Assembly: GCF_964186585.1 (NCBI RefSeq)
Contig: NZ_OZ075067.1
Coordinates: 496,001-560,000, forward strand
Direction of reading: 5' to 3'
DNA: 64,000 nucleotides
From: Microbacterium sp. MM2322
Lineage (GTDB): Bacteria; Actinomycetota; Actinomycetes; Actinomycetales; Microbacteriaceae
The number at the start of each line of letters is the position of its first letter. Within the stretch, counting starts at the first letter, position 1. A program made the translations under genes and the position numbers. The notes under the pieces were generated by a model. That model did no database searches and was not told the origin of the DNA. It saw nothing but the letters and a program-made list of their open reading frames with translations. This document shows, one piece after another, positions 8,942-16,984 of this stretch.

Positions 8942-11425
8942 GTGGGCGGACGCGGACGGCTGCGCGTACTGCTCGGCGCAGCCCCCGGCGTCGGCAAGAC
9001 CTACGCGATGCTCGAAGAGGGTCGACGCCTGACGAGCGAAGGCGCCGACGTCGTCATCGCCGTCGTCGAGACCCACGGCCGCGCCGCGACCCAGCGGATG
9101 ACCGAGGGGCTCGAGCAGGTGCCCCGGCGCGAGATCACCCACCGGGGCGTGACGCTGACCGAGATGGACCTCGACGCGGTGATCGCGCGGCATCCCGGTG
9201 TCGCCCTCGTCGACGAACTCGCCCACACCAACGCGCCCGGCTCCGAGAACGACAAGCGCTGGCAGGACGTCCAACAGCTGCTGGATGCCGGGATCTCCGT
9301 CATCTCGACCGTCAACATCCAGCACATCGAGTCGCTCAACGACGTCGTGGAGCAGATCACCGGGGCGCCGCAGCGCGAGACCGTCCCCGACCAGGTGCTG
9401 CGCGCCGCGGACCAGGTCGAGGTCATCGACCTGGCACCGCAGGCCCTCCGCGACCGTCTCGCCGGCGGGCTGGTCTACCCCGCGGAGCGGGTGGATGCCG
9501 CGCTCTCGAACTACTTCCGACTCGGCAACCTCACGGCGCTCCGCGAGCTGGCGCTTCTCTGGCTGGCCGACGAGGTCGATCAGGCGCTCACGTCCTACCG
9601 CGCCGAGCACGGCATCGACAGCAGGTGGGAGGCGCGGGAGCGCGTCGTGGTCACCCTCACGGGAGGTCCCGAGGGTGAGACGCTGCTCCGCCGCGGCGCG
9701 CGGATCGCCGCGCGGTCGGCGGGCGGGCAGCTCCTCGCGGTGCACGTGACCAGCAACGACGGCCTGCGAGGCGGCGACCCGGGCGCGCTCGCCGAGCAGC
9801 GGGCGCTCGTCGAGAAGCTCGGCGGCACGTTCCACCAGGTCGTCGGCGACGACGTGCCCACCGCGCTCGTCGAGTTCGCCCGGTCGGTCAACGCGACGCA
9901 GCTCGTCCTCGGCGTGAGTCGTCGCAGCCGCCTCGCGGCGGTCTTCTCGGGCCCGGGCATCGGCGCCACCGTGATCCGCGAATCCGGTGACATCGACGTG
10001 CACATCGTGACCCACTCGGCCGCGGGCGGGCGATTCGCTCTGCCGCGCTTGGGCGGTGCCCTCTCGATGAAGCGGCGCCTCGCCGGGTTCGCGGTGGCCT
10101 TCCTCGGTGGGCCGCTGCTCACCTGGCTCCTCTTCCTCACCCGCACCGATGAGTCGATCACGAGCGACGTCCTCAGCTATCAGCTGCTCGTCGTCGTCGT
10201 CGCCCTCGTCGGCGGTATCTGGCCGGCGCTGTGGGCAGCCCTTCTGAGCGGCGTCACCCTCGACTTCTTCTTCGTCGAGCCCCTGTTCACCGTTCACGTC
10301 CACGAGCCGCAGCACCTGCTCGCATTGGCGCTCTACGTCGTCATCGCGATCCTCGTGAGCGTCGTGGTCGACCGCGCGGCTCGCCAGACCCGCGCCGCCC
10401 GGCGTGCGGCTGCCGAATCGGAACTCCTGCAGACCGTCGTCGGCAGCGTCCTGCGGGGAACCGGCGCCGTCGAAGCCCTCGTCGAGCGGACCCGTGAGGC
10501 GTTCCGCCTCGCCGGCGTGCGGCTGGTCTCGGGTGACACGACCCTGGCCGCCAGCGGTGAGCCTCTCCGCGGCGGCCGGCACACGGCTCTCCCCGTCGGT
10601 GACCGCGCCGTCCTCGAACTCCACGGACACGACCTCCGGGCGTCCGAGCGTCGCCTGCTCGCCGCGATCGTCGCGCAGATGGATGCCGCGCTCCAGCGCG
10701 AGGACCTCGCCGAGGTCGCGAGCGGCCTCGCGCCGCTCGAGGCCTCCGACCGGGTGCGGAGCGCCCTGCTCTCGGCGCTCAGTCACGACCTCCGCCGGCC
10801 CCTCGCCGCGGCGACGGCGGCCGTCGGCGGGCTCCGCAGCGGCACCTACAGCGACCAGGACCGCGATGAGCTGCTGCAGACGGCGGACGAATCGCTCGGC
10901 ATGCTCGCGTCGCTCGTCACCGATCTCCTCGACGTCAGCCGGTTGCAGGCGGGCGCCCTCGCCGTCTCGCTCCTGACGACGGATCCCGCCGACGTGATCC
11001 TCCCGGCGCTCGAAGAGCTCGGTGCGGGACCGGCATCCGTCGACATCCATCTCGAACCGGATGCCGCGGTCCGCGCCGACCCGGTCCTCCTGCAACGCGT
11101 GGTCGTGAACCTCCTCGCCAATGCGCTGCGGCACTCGCCCGAGGGTCGCAAGGTGCGGGTGGCGACGAGCAGTTTCGGCTCGGCGGTCGAGATTCGGATC
11201 ATCGATCACGGCCCCGGCATCCCCGCGGAGCGTCGCGACGACGTGTTCGTCCCGTTCCAGCGGCTCGGCGACACCGACAACAGCACCGGCCTCGGTCTCG
11301 GGCTCGCCCTTTCGAAGGGGTTCGTCGAGGGGATGGGCGGTACGCTCACCCCCGAAGACACGCCGGGTGGCGGGCTGACGATGGTCGTCTCGCTTCCGGT
11401 GGCCGACGAGGAGGAACGCCCGTGA
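8942..11425 (+). CDS. kdpD: KdpD, potassium-responsive sensor histidine kinase
   Basis: 827 residues with a GTG start. Domains in order: KdpD N-terminal domain with Walker A GAAPGVGKT (about residues 12-20) and DELAHTN; a UspA-like domain (about 240-360); four closely spaced transmembrane helices (DUF4118, about 380-480); a GAF-like linker; and a histidine kinase core. The core has the H-box SALSHDLRRP with His615, the N-box LLANAL with Asn727, and G-boxes DHGPGIP and GLGLGLALS. It is somewhat shorter than the E. coli protein but complete. It senses potassium and ionic conditions, and in many bacteria c-di-AMP through the USP domain. It phosphorylates KdpE, whose gene overlaps its stop by four bases (GTGA). 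Confidence 0.96.
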   Translation: MGGRGRLRVLLGAAPGVGKTYAMLEEGRRLTSEGADVVIAVVETHGRAATQRMTEGLEQVPRREITHRGVTLTEMDLDAVIARHPGVALVDELAHTNAPGSENDKRWQDVQQLLDAGISVISTVNIQHIESLNDVVEQITGAPQRETVPDQVLRAADQVEVIDLAPQALRDRLAGGLVYPAERVDAALSNYFRLGNLTALRELALLWLADEVDQALTSYRAEHGIDSRWEARERVVVTLTGGPEGETLLRRGARIAARSAGGQLLAVHVTSNDGLRGGDPGALAEQRALVEKLGGTFHQVVGDDVPTALVEFARSVNATQLVLGVSRRSRLAAVFSGPGIGATVIRESGDIDVHIVTHSAAGGRFALPRLGGALSMKRRLAGFAVAFLGGPLLTWLLFLTRTDESITSDVLSYQLLVVVVALVGGIWPALWAALLSGVTLDFFFVEPLFTVHVHEPQHLLALALYVVIAILVSVVVDRAARQTRAARRAAAESELLQTVVGSVLRGTGAVEALVERTREAFRLAGVRLVSGDTTLAASGEPLRGGRHTALPVGDRAVLELHGHDLRASERRLLAAIVAQMDAALQREDLAEVASGLAPLEASDRVRSALLSALSHDLRRPLAAATAAVGGLRSGTYSDQDRDELLQTADESLGMLASLVTDLLDVSRLQAGALAVSLLTTDPADVILPALEELGAGPASVDIHLEPDAAVRADPVLLQRVVVNLLANALRHSPEGRKVRVATSSFGSAVEIRIIDHGPGIPAERRDDVFVPFQRLGDTDNSTGLGLGLALSKGFVEGMGGTLTPEDTPGGGLTMVVSLPVADEEERP

Positions 11426-12123
11426 GGATCCTCATCGCCGACGACGACCCGCAGATCGTCCGTGCGCTGCGCATCACCCTGGCTGCCCGCGGGTACGAGG
11501 TGTTCACCGCCGCCGACGGCGCGCAGGCCATCGCCGCCGCGGTGGACCACCACCCCGACATCTTCCTGCTCGACCTCGGGATGCCGGAGCTCGACGGGAT
11601 CGAGGTCATCCACGCGATCCGCGGCTGGTCCGACGCCCCGATCCTCGTGGTGTCGGGCCGGACCGGCGCGGCCGACAAGGTCGACGCGCTCGACGCCGGC
11701 GCCGATGACTACGTCACGAAGCCGTTCTCGATCGACGAGCTGCTGGCGCGGATCCGCGCCCTGACCCGTCGTGCTCCGCAGCAGGAGCCCGACCCGGTGA
11801 CCGAGTTCGGCTCGATCTCCGTCGACCTCGCTGCTCGCAGTGTGATGAAGACCGCGGACGGTCACACCGAACGGGTGCGGCTGACGCCGACCGAGTGGCA
11901 GTTGCTCGAAATCCTGCTTCGCAACCCCGGCAAGCTCGTCACCCGCCAGACGATCCTGACGTCCATCTGGGGGAGCGAGCACGTGAGCGACACCGGCTAT
12001 TTGCGTCTCTACGTGTCCCAGCTGCGTCGCAAGCTGGAGGACGACCCCGCGCAGCCGCGTCACATCCTCACCGAGGCGGGCATGGGCTACCGCTTCGAGC
12101 TCGGCGGTACCGCTGCCGGCTGA
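11422..12123 (+). CDS. kdpE: KdpE, OmpR-family response regulator of the kdp operon
   Basis: 233 residues with a GTG start overlapping the kdpD stop. The receiver domain occupies about residues 1-115, with the acidic pair at Asp7-Asp8, phospho-acceptor Asp51 in FLLDLGMPE, and the conserved lysine in VTKPFS. A winged-helix DNA-binding domain follows (RLTPTEWQLLEILLR, YLRLYVSQLRRKLE). Phosphorylated KdpE activates kdpFABC. The direct CGTGAGGA repeats ahead of the operon are its likely target. Confidence 0.96.
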   Translation: MRILIADDDPQIVRALRITLAARGYEVFTAADGAQAIAAAVDHHPDIFLLDLGMPELDGIEVIHAIRGWSDAPILVVSGRTGAADKVDALDAGADDYVTKPFSIDELLARIRALTRRAPQQEPDPVTEFGSISVDLAARSVMKTADGHTERVRLTPTEWQLLEILLRNPGKLVTRQTILTSIWGSEHVSDTGYLRLYVSQLRRKLEDDPAQPRHILTEAGMGYRFELGGTAAG

Positions 12124-12275
12124 CCGGGATCCTGCCGAGCGCCAGGGGTTGCGCTGTCGAGCCGCGCAGAGGATCGTGGCGGACCGAGGGAGAAGCGTCG
12201 CCCCGAGAGTCCACAGCGCCGCGCATGCGGGGTGTTCACGGTCGGCGGAGGGCTTTTCGGCCGGAGGGCCGCCCC

Positions 12276-12605
12276 ATGGGTCGATTCACCTACAGCACCC
12301 GGGTCAAGACCGACGTCGAAGACCGGGCGCTCGCGCACCTGCAGGTCGTCATCGGCAACAAGCTCCGACGGGGAGAGTCGTTCTACTTCACGTGGCGCGA
12401 CGACGCGAGCGTCGGCGAGGGTCGACGATCCATCTGGATCCACCCGGCCGCCGACCTCGACTTCACCTACTTCGGTTCCCGGACGCCCACGATGAACCGC
12501 GCGTGGCTCGAGAAACTCGCCCATGCGGCCAACTCCCCAGGCGGCCTGTTCGTCATGTCCGAGCCGTTCGACCACCTCGGCGCCGGTTCGATCGAGGCGA
12601 TCTGA
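12276..12605 (+). CDS. DUF7882-family small protein, paralogue 1
   Basis: 109 residues, soluble, with a mixed alpha/beta pattern: FTYSTRVKTDVEDRALAHLQ, then NKLRRGESFYFTWRDD, IWIHPAADLDFTYFG and a helical NRAWLEKLAHAANSPGG. It is one of five paralogues between 12276 and 17334. In databases such proteins are often labelled ATP-dependent DNA ligase, which is almost certainly wrong: there is no KxDG motif and the length is far too short. The family is now, as I recall, DUF7882, of unknown function. The ATG at 12276 has GGAGGG upstream. It lies downstream of kdpE but separated by 150 bases, so probably has its own promoter. Confidence 0.75.
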   Translation: MGRFTYSTRVKTDVEDRALAHLQVVIGNKLRRGESFYFTWRDDASVGEGRRSIWIHPAADLDFTYFGSRTPTMNRAWLEKLAHAANSPGGLFVMSEPFDHLGAGSIEAI

Positions 12606-12708
12606 CCGGGGGATGCCGACCGGCGAGAGCCGGCATGTTCGCCCACCGTCAGCGCATCCTCATCGCCGCGCGTTAGCGTTGTCCGGGCATCGGACGGGGG
12701 AGGCGCAG

Positions 12709-13524
12709 ATGGCGGCACGCCGCAAGCCTCGATCGACGCGCGCACGTCGTCGCCGATTCGCGGCGCTCGCCGTGGGGCTCGGCATCGCACCGGCCGCCGT
12801 CGTCATCCTCCTCGCCGCGTGCCTACCAGCGGTCTCGGAGCCCGCTGAACCGCCCCTCCCGCCCGTATCGTCCCGGTGGGCGACGACCCCACCGCCTGCT
12901 CTCGCCGTGGCGGGAGCGGATCCCTCACGTGCGCCGGCGGTCGACCTGGTCGACGGTGAGTGGGCGTCGCGAGTTGCGGCGGCCACCGGCATCCCGCGTC
13001 GTGCAGTGATCGCCTATGCCGCGGCGGACCTGACCGTCGCGCACGAGCAGCCGGCGTGCGCCATCGGCTGGACCACACTGGCGGGGATCGGATGGGTCGA
13101 ATCGCACCACGGCTCGTACGGCCGGGCCATGCTCGTCAAGAGCGGCCTCGTGACGCCGCGCATCCTCGGGCCGCGTCTGAACGGCGAGGGCGTCGGCGCG
13201 ATCGAGGACACGGACGGCGGCAGCCTGGACGGCGACGATCAGTGGGACCGCGCCGTCGGCCCGCTGCAGTTCATCCCGGAGACGTGGCGGCGGTGGGGAG
13301 CTGATGGGAATGCGGACGGCACGCGCGATCCGAACCACATCGACGACGCAGCACTCGCGGCCGCACGCTATCTCTGCCGATCCGGCCCGCTCGAGTCCGA
13401 GACCGCGTGGCGCGATGCCGTTTTCACGTACAACCCGCTGACGCGCTACATCGACGACGTCGCAACTCGTGCGAACGAGTACGCACGAAGCGTGTCCCCT
13501 GAGAAGGGGAGGCCCCGGCGATAA
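12709..13524 (+). CDS. Lytic transglycosylase-like (MltB/SLT fold) exported protein
   Basis: 271 residues. An arginine-rich start followed by a hydrophobic helix (about residues 17-38) forms a signal sequence or membrane anchor; a cysteine (ACLP) near the helix end leaves a lipoprotein possible. The catalytic domain contains IGWVESHHGSYG with Glu131 as the probable catalytic acid, then AVGPLQFIPETW and the ARYLCRSG and VFTYNP segments, the pattern of lytic transglycosylases that cleave the glycan backbone of peptidoglycan. A calcium-loop-like DGNADGTRDPNHIDDA lies between them. It has its own promoter-like TAGCGT upstream and a strong hairpin over the stop codon. Confidence 0.85.
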   Translation: MAARRKPRSTRARRRRFAALAVGLGIAPAAVVILLAACLPAVSEPAEPPLPPVSSRWATTPPPALAVAGADPSRAPAVDLVDGEWASRVAAATGIPRRAVIAYAAADLTVAHEQPACAIGWTTLAGIGWVESHHGSYGRAMLVKSGLVTPRILGPRLNGEGVGAIEDTDGGSLDGDDQWDRAVGPLQFIPETWRRWGADGNADGTRDPNHIDDAALAAARYLCRSGPLESETAWRDAVFTYNPLTRYIDDVATRANEYARSVSPEKGRPRR

Positions 13525-13542
13525 GCCCGATCGCCGGGGCCT
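13510..13542 (+). terminator. 13-base-pair hairpin spanning the transglycosylase stop codon
   Basis: AGGCCCCGGCGAT at 13510-13522 is exactly complementary to 13530-13542, with a 7-base loop that contains most of the TAA stop codon. There is no T-run. Its position and stability suggest a terminator or a 3'-end stabilising structure. Confidence 0.6.
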
Positions 13543-13826
13543 GTCGTAGACGTGGGAGTGGATCGGTGACCCGAACACCTTTCGACTCGACCATGTGCCG
13601 CCTACTTACCTTGCGGTGATCACGCTAAGCGGGCGCGGCTATCAGGTCCGGGGGATTGACGCCGCCGTCTCGGCTCTGCTAATCCGCGGCGCCGTCTAAT
13701 CACGCCCCCCGACCGTGTCAAGCCCCTCAGTGCGGCGACCCTCGAGAGCGAGTGTGGGAAGCCGCGAAGACTTCGCCCCCGCGCGATCGACGACGATCGT
13801 CGCACACGAGACCTCGGAGGTACGTC
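13525..13826. other. 300-base intergenic region without a convincing gene
   Basis: Contains the second arm of the hairpin at 13530-13542 and a CGTGTCAAG sequence at 13714-13722 that recurs ahead of the next two small genes. A 34-codon frame (GTG 13595 to stop 13697) is open but has no ribosome site or recognisable family. GGAGG at 13816-13820 serves the gene starting at 13827. The local AT content is a little higher around 13600-13700, consistent with a promoter region. Confidence 0.5.
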
Positions 13827-14117
13827 ATGAGTGCCGACCCCGTCAATCAGCTGTCGCTGCAACCGCTGTCGTCGTCGACCTGGCGCCTGTGCGACACGCG
13901 AGTGGCCAGTTCCGACGCCGCGAGCGTCCTGGCCTACATCGAGGCGGCCGAGGGAGGCGGGTTCGACGTGACCTGGGTCTACGGCGGCGCGGGCACCGCC
14001 TGGTTCGCGACGATGGACGATCTGCTCAATGGGGCCGTCCGCCACCTGGTGGCCTGCGCGTCCCGCCGCGGCAAGCCGAAGCCGATCGCCCACCGGCCTC
14101 CGCTCGCCGCGCTCTAA
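13827..14117 (+). CDS. Conserved hypothetical protein, 96 residues
   Basis: The ATG at 13827 has an excellent ribosome site (GGAGG at 13816-13820, spacing six). The protein is soluble. It begins with a short serine-rich tail and then a compact domain containing WRLCDTRVASSDAASVLAYI, GFDVTWVYGGAGTAWFATMDD and a C-terminal basic segment RRGKPKPIAHRPP. The aromatic-rich core resembles a small conserved protein seen in Microbacteriaceae, but no function is known to me. It is followed by two further small genes, each with its own upstream gap and a recurring GTCAAG element. It belongs to the same stress-like neighbourhood as the DUF7882 and Dps genes. Confidence 0.65.
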   Translation: MSADPVNQLSLQPLSSSTWRLCDTRVASSDAASVLAYIEAAEGGGFDVTWVYGGAGTAWFATMDDLLNGAVRHLVACASRRGKPKPIAHRPPLAAL

Positions 14118-14205
14118 CCGTCCCACCGGGGACGTGTCAAGAACGTGACAATCGGCCCTCGAGGTCAGAGGCTGGACATTTCCCGACCGCATCCGAGAGG
14201 ACCCG

Positions 14206-14523
14206 ATGACCCGCATCGACATCTCCTACGGCGGGCAGCGTTACAGCGTCGGTAACCGCACGGTCGAAGAGCTCCACCGCGAGATCCAAGAAGGCGCCCG
14301 CGCCGGGCAGCACTGGCTCGCCGTCAATGACGGGGAGGGGAGTGCCAGCCCCGCCTACCTCTTCATCACGCCGGGGGTCCCGATCGCCGTCATCCCGGTC
14401 CCGGAACCTCACGATCCCCCGAGCGAAGGAAACGGCACCCCCTTCCGGGAATCCGAGCCCGAGGGGTTCTCGCCGCTCTGGAACGGCCCGACGATCCACC
14501 CCGGACGCTCCCCTCGGTTGTGA
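14206..14523 (+). CDS. Small 'YGG...NDGEG' protein, paralogue 1, with proline-rich tail
   Basis: 105 residues. The N-terminal 65 residues form a compact domain: RIDISYGGQRYSVGNRTVEE, WLAVNDGEG, LFITPGVPIAVIPVPEP. The gene at 15831 encodes the same domain (KRIDVHYGGALYSIG..., IVVNDGEG..., LLISPGVPIALIPIPDE), so this is a real paralogous family. The last 35 residues here are proline/glycine rich and absent from the second copy. The pattern suggests a small all-beta domain. The family is unnamed to me. The ATG at 14206 has GAGAGG seven bases upstream. Confidence 0.7.
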   Translation: MTRIDISYGGQRYSVGNRTVEELHREIQEGARAGQHWLAVNDGEGSASPAYLFITPGVPIAVIPVPEPHDPPSEGNGTPFRESEPEGFSPLWNGPTIHPGRSPRL

Positions 14524-14593
14524 CGCCTATCGGCGGTTCCGGAGCGGGTCAAGGGGATGACGCGCGACCCCCTCTCCGCGCACACTGGGTGCC

Positions 14594-14833
14594 ATGAGCG
14601 ATGCAAAGGATGCCGGTCAGCCCGGCGAGGTGGTCCAGAACGAACCTGCCATGTCGCAGAACGACGCCGATGCAGGTCAGAAGCTCGACGGCATCATCGT
14701 GCAGACGCGCGCCGACCTCGCGGGCCAGGACGGTGTCGACCCCGAGAACGTCCTCGCGCAGCGCCTGAGCGACGCGGGCATGTCGCTGTCCGACGACGAG
14801 ATGGCCGCCGCAGTCGCCCGACTGGACGGCTGA
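14594..14833 (+). CDS. Acidic 79-residue hypothetical protein
   Basis: A short acidic protein. The first 30 residues (MSDAKDAGQPGEVVQNEPAM) are probably disordered. The rest is helical: GIIVQTRADLAGQDGVDPEN, then VLAQRLSDAGMSLSDDEMAA. Third-position GC bias is strong and the gene sits between two others in the same orientation. No clear ribosome site is visible; translation may be leaderless or weak. I recognise no family. A GTCAAG element lies 40-49 bases upstream, as for the two preceding small genes. Confidence 0.55.
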   Translation: MSDAKDAGQPGEVVQNEPAMSQNDADAGQKLDGIIVQTRADLAGQDGVDPENVLAQRLSDAGMSLSDDEMAAAVARLDG

Positions 14834-14954
14834 GACCTGCGCGTCGCGTCCGAAATATCACCGCTTTTCAGGCGACGCAACCCGCTGCCGTCCGGTGGCC
14901 CGCCGTCCTACCGTTGAGGCATCCACGATCCGCGAAAGAAGGGTGTTGTTCCCC

Positions 14955-15503
14955 ATGACGACCACGCAGACGAAGCCCGCCACCCGCAACAAGCGCCGTC
15001 CCGCCAAGTCGGGGGCGCAGCTGACCGAGGAGCAGAACTCCGAGCGCGGCTTCACCGCCTCCCAGAAGCTCAGTGACAACCTGCAGGCCGTCCTCGTCGA
15101 CCTCCTCGAGCTCGCGATCCAGGGCAAGCAGGCGCACTGGAACGTCGTCGGCAAGAACTTCCGAGACACGCACCTCCAGCTCGACGAGATCATCGACGCG
15201 GCGCGCGAGTTCAGCGACACCGTCGCCGAGCGGATGCGGGCCCTCCACGCCGTGCCCGACGGTCGAAGCGACACTGTGGCCGAGACCACGACGCTTCCCG
15301 AGTTCCCGCACGGCGAGGTGCTCACCTCCGACGTCATCGACCTCGTCACCGAGCGTCTCGAGGCCGTCATCGGCACCTGCCGCGACGTCCATGACGAGGT
15401 CGACGATGAAGACCCGACGAGCGCCGACATCCTGCACAGCATCCTCGAGAGCCTTGAGCAGTTCGCGTGGATGATCAGCGCCGAGAACCGTACGCCCCGG
15501 TAA
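14955..15503 (+). CDS. dps: Dps, DNA-binding ferritin-like starvation protein
   Basis: 182 residues. The core is the Dps four-helix bundle with the intersubunit ferroxidase signature QGKQAHWNVVGKNF (His61), then the DTHLQLDEIIDAAREFSDTV segment that supplies the aspartate and glutamate ligands, and a QFAWMI C-terminal helix. An N-terminal tail of about 20 residues rich in lysine, arginine and threonine (TKPATRNKRRPAKSG) resembles the DNA-binding tails of mycobacterial Dps. The dodecamer oxidises iron with peroxide and protects DNA under stress. A DUF7882 gene begins eight bases after the stop, likely in the same transcript. Confidence 0.93.
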   Translation: MTTTQTKPATRNKRRPAKSGAQLTEEQNSERGFTASQKLSDNLQAVLVDLLELAIQGKQAHWNVVGKNFRDTHLQLDEIIDAAREFSDTVAERMRALHAVPDGRSDTVAETTTLPEFPHGEVLTSDVIDLVTERLEAVIGTCRDVHDEVDDEDPTSADILHSILESLEQFAWMISAENRTPR

Positions 15504-15510
15504 TGATCCG

Positions 15511-15834
15511 GTGGGAAAGTTCATCTACGACAGCACGCTGAAGGTCGACTTCGACGACCGTGCGCTTGCCCACCTGCAGGTGGTCATCATGTCGAAGCTC
15601 CGTCGCGGCGAGTCCTTCCACTTCACGTGGAAGGACGACGCCGCGATCGGAAACGGTCGCACCAGCATTTGGCTGCATCCGCGGTGCACGCTGGTGTTCA
15701 AGTTCTACCGGGGTCAGCGCGAGCCGCTGAACCTCGCCTGGGTGGACGCGCTCACCGCTGTCGCGAACTCCCCCACGGGCCTGTACATCGTGCCCGAACC
15801 TGCTGCGGCGGAACGAGAGGGTGTGGGAGCGTGA
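15511..15834 (+). CDS. DUF7882-family small protein, paralogue 2
   Basis: 107 residues, GTG start (GTGGGAAAG) just after dps. The sequence follows the family pattern: FIYDSTLKVDFDDRALAHLQ, SKLRRGESFHFTWKDD, GRTSIWLHPRCTLVFKFY, NLAWVDALTAVANSPTG, YIVPEPAA. It is most similar to the copies at 12276 and 16463. Its stop overlaps the next start (GTGA), so a DUF7882 protein and a YGG-type protein are translated together. Position behind dps suggests a role in stationary phase or oxidative stress; function otherwise unknown. Confidence 0.8.
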   Translation: MGKFIYDSTLKVDFDDRALAHLQVVIMSKLRRGESFHFTWKDDAAIGNGRTSIWLHPRCTLVFKFYRGQREPLNLAWVDALTAVANSPTGLYIVPEPAAAEREGVGA

Positions 15835-16082
15835 AACGGATCGACGTGCATTACGGGGGCGCGCTGTACAGCATCGGCGAGGAGTCCTTCGAGGACTTCG
15901 CGGCGCAGGTGTCGGCAGCTCTCGAGGCTGGTCACGGGTGGATCGTCGTCAACGACGGTGAAGGGGCACCGCGCCCTGCGCACCTGCTGATCTCACCCGG
16001 TGTGCCGATCGCCCTCATCCCGATTCCCGACGAATCCTCGCCTGAGCCCGAGGACGCAGCCGACGGACACTTCATTCCGTGA
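15831..16082 (+). CDS. Small 'YGG...NDGEG' protein, paralogue 2
   Basis: 83 residues, GTG start overlapping the DUF7882 stop by four bases. It matches the protein at 14206 over its whole length (HYGGALYSIGEESFEDFAAQ, WIVVNDGEGAPRPAHLLISP, PIALIPIPDE) but lacks the long proline-rich tail. Translational coupling to a DUF7882 protein suggests a shared complex or pathway. The last 11 bases overlap the 3' end of the convergent gene at 16072-16401. Confidence 0.75.
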   Translation: MKRIDVHYGGALYSIGEESFEDFAAQVSAALEAGHGWIVVNDGEGAPRPAHLLISPGVPIALIPIPDESSPEPEDAADGHFIP

Positions 16083-16401
16083 CGTGCGAGTCCGGTTCGT
16101 CCTCGAACATCCGCGCCGACAGCTGAATACCGCCGGACGAATTGGCGGATGCCGCGAGCTCCTCGATCCACTCCCGGTTGAGCGTCGGCGGCTCGGCGTC
16201 GTCGAAGACGAAGCGGAGCGGGATGGCGGGGTGGAGCCAGATCGTGGTGCGTCCGAGGGGCGAGTCGTCGGGATGCTGCCACGAGACCGTGAAGCTCTCC
16301 GAACGACGGAGCTTCGTCGCCACGACCACTTTCAGGTGAGCAAGTGCGCGGTCATCGATGCGGATGGGCATCGCCGAGCCGCCGTAGTAGATCAGGCCCA
16401 T
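16072..16401 (-). CDS. DUF7882-family small protein, paralogue 3 (divergent subtype)
   Basis: 109 residues from the ATG at 16401; the longer upstream frame is not conserved with paralogues. It begins MGLIYYGGSAMPIRIDDRAL and continues with VATKLRRSESFTVSWQHPDD, IWLHPAIPLRFVFDD, NREWIEELAASANSSGG. With the gene at 16981-17334 it forms a second subtype (MG-L-YYG start, RRSESF, HPAIPLRFV), distinct from the MGKF subtype. It is divergent from the paralogue at 16463, with only 61 bases between the two start codons, so both may share a control region. Confidence 0.75.
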   Translation of the reverse strand: MGLIYYGGSAMPIRIDDRALAHLKVVVATKLRRSESFTVSWQHPDDSPLGRTTIWLHPAIPLRFVFDDAEPPTLNREWIEELAASANSSGGIQLSARMFEDEPDSHVTE

Positions 16402-16462
16402 GGGGCCACCATAATGGGAGGACGTCATTTCGGCATCGAGATGACACGACGAGGGGGCCGCA

Positions 16463-16786
16463 GTGGGCAAGTTCATCTATGAGGATTCCATCAAGGTGGA
16501 CTTCGAAGACCGCACGCTGGCGCACCTGCAGCAGGTGATCGGCAACAAGCTCCGCCGTGGCGAGTCGTTCCACTTCACGTGGCGCGACGACAAGAGCATC
16601 GGAGAGGGCCGCACGTCCGTCTGGCTGCACCCGCACGCCTCGCTCGTCTTCAAGTACTACGGCAGTCGTCAGTCGCGCATCAACCGCGCCTGGTCCGAAG
16701 CTCTCATGTACGCGGCGAACTCGCCGGCAGGTCTGCACCTCGTCCCGGAGCCCGCCGACGCCGGCGACGGAGAAGCGAGCGTCTGA
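16463..16786 (+). CDS. DUF7882-family small protein, paralogue 4
   Basis: 107 residues, GTG start with GAGGGGG upstream. The sequence is FIYEDSIKVDFEDRTLAHLQ, GNKLRRGESFHFTWRDDKS, VWLHPHASLVFKYYGS, NRAWSEALMYAANSPAG, HLVPEPADA. This MGKF-subtype member is the canonical form of the family. It is divergent to the subtype-2 copy on the minus strand. Function unknown; the DNA-ligase label used for such proteins is not supported by any ligase motif. Confidence 0.8.
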   Translation: MGKFIYEDSIKVDFEDRTLAHLQQVIGNKLRRGESFHFTWRDDKSIGEGRTSVWLHPHASLVFKYYGSRQSRINRAWSEALMYAANSPAGLHLVPEPADAGDGEASV

Positions 16787-16885
16787 CAGGCGGCATCCGC
16801 CCGAACGCGAACGTGCCGCCCCATCGACGCCGTGGGGGGAACGGCGGACGGGACGGCACGAGAGGGTTCGCTCGTCGAGCGAGGA

Positions 16886-16984
16886 TCAGACCAGGAGTGG
16901 CGGAGTTCCGAATCGCTCCGTGAAATCTGCGGCGAGGGCGTCCTCGTAGGCGTCGGCCTCGTCGCTGAGATCGGGGTGGGTCAC
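16886..16984 (-). CDS. 32-residue ORF translationally coupled to a DUF7882 gene
   Basis: GTG start at 16984 overlaps the stop of the DUF7882 gene (16981-17334) as GTGA. The product is acidic: it begins VTHPDLSDEADAYEDALAAD and ends FTERFGTPPLLV, with the look of one amphipathic helix and a short hydrophobic tail. The four-base overlap and acidic composition argue for translation, although the size prevents certainty. I know of no family. Confidence 0.5.
   Translation of the reverse strand: MTHPDLSDEADAYEDALAADFTERFGTPPLLV

Noticed and set aside
8594..11209. 871-codon minus-strand frame opposite kdpD
   Set aside because: Same artefact of GC-rich coding on the other strand.
13595..13699. 34-codon frame with fairly protein-like sequence between the transglycosylase gene and the next small gene
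   Set aside because: No ribosome site, no family, and the stretch fits a promoter region; listed only as intergenic.
13620..14222. 200-codon minus-strand frame
   Set aside because: Antisense to the gene at 13827, which has a perfect ribosome site and better codon pattern.
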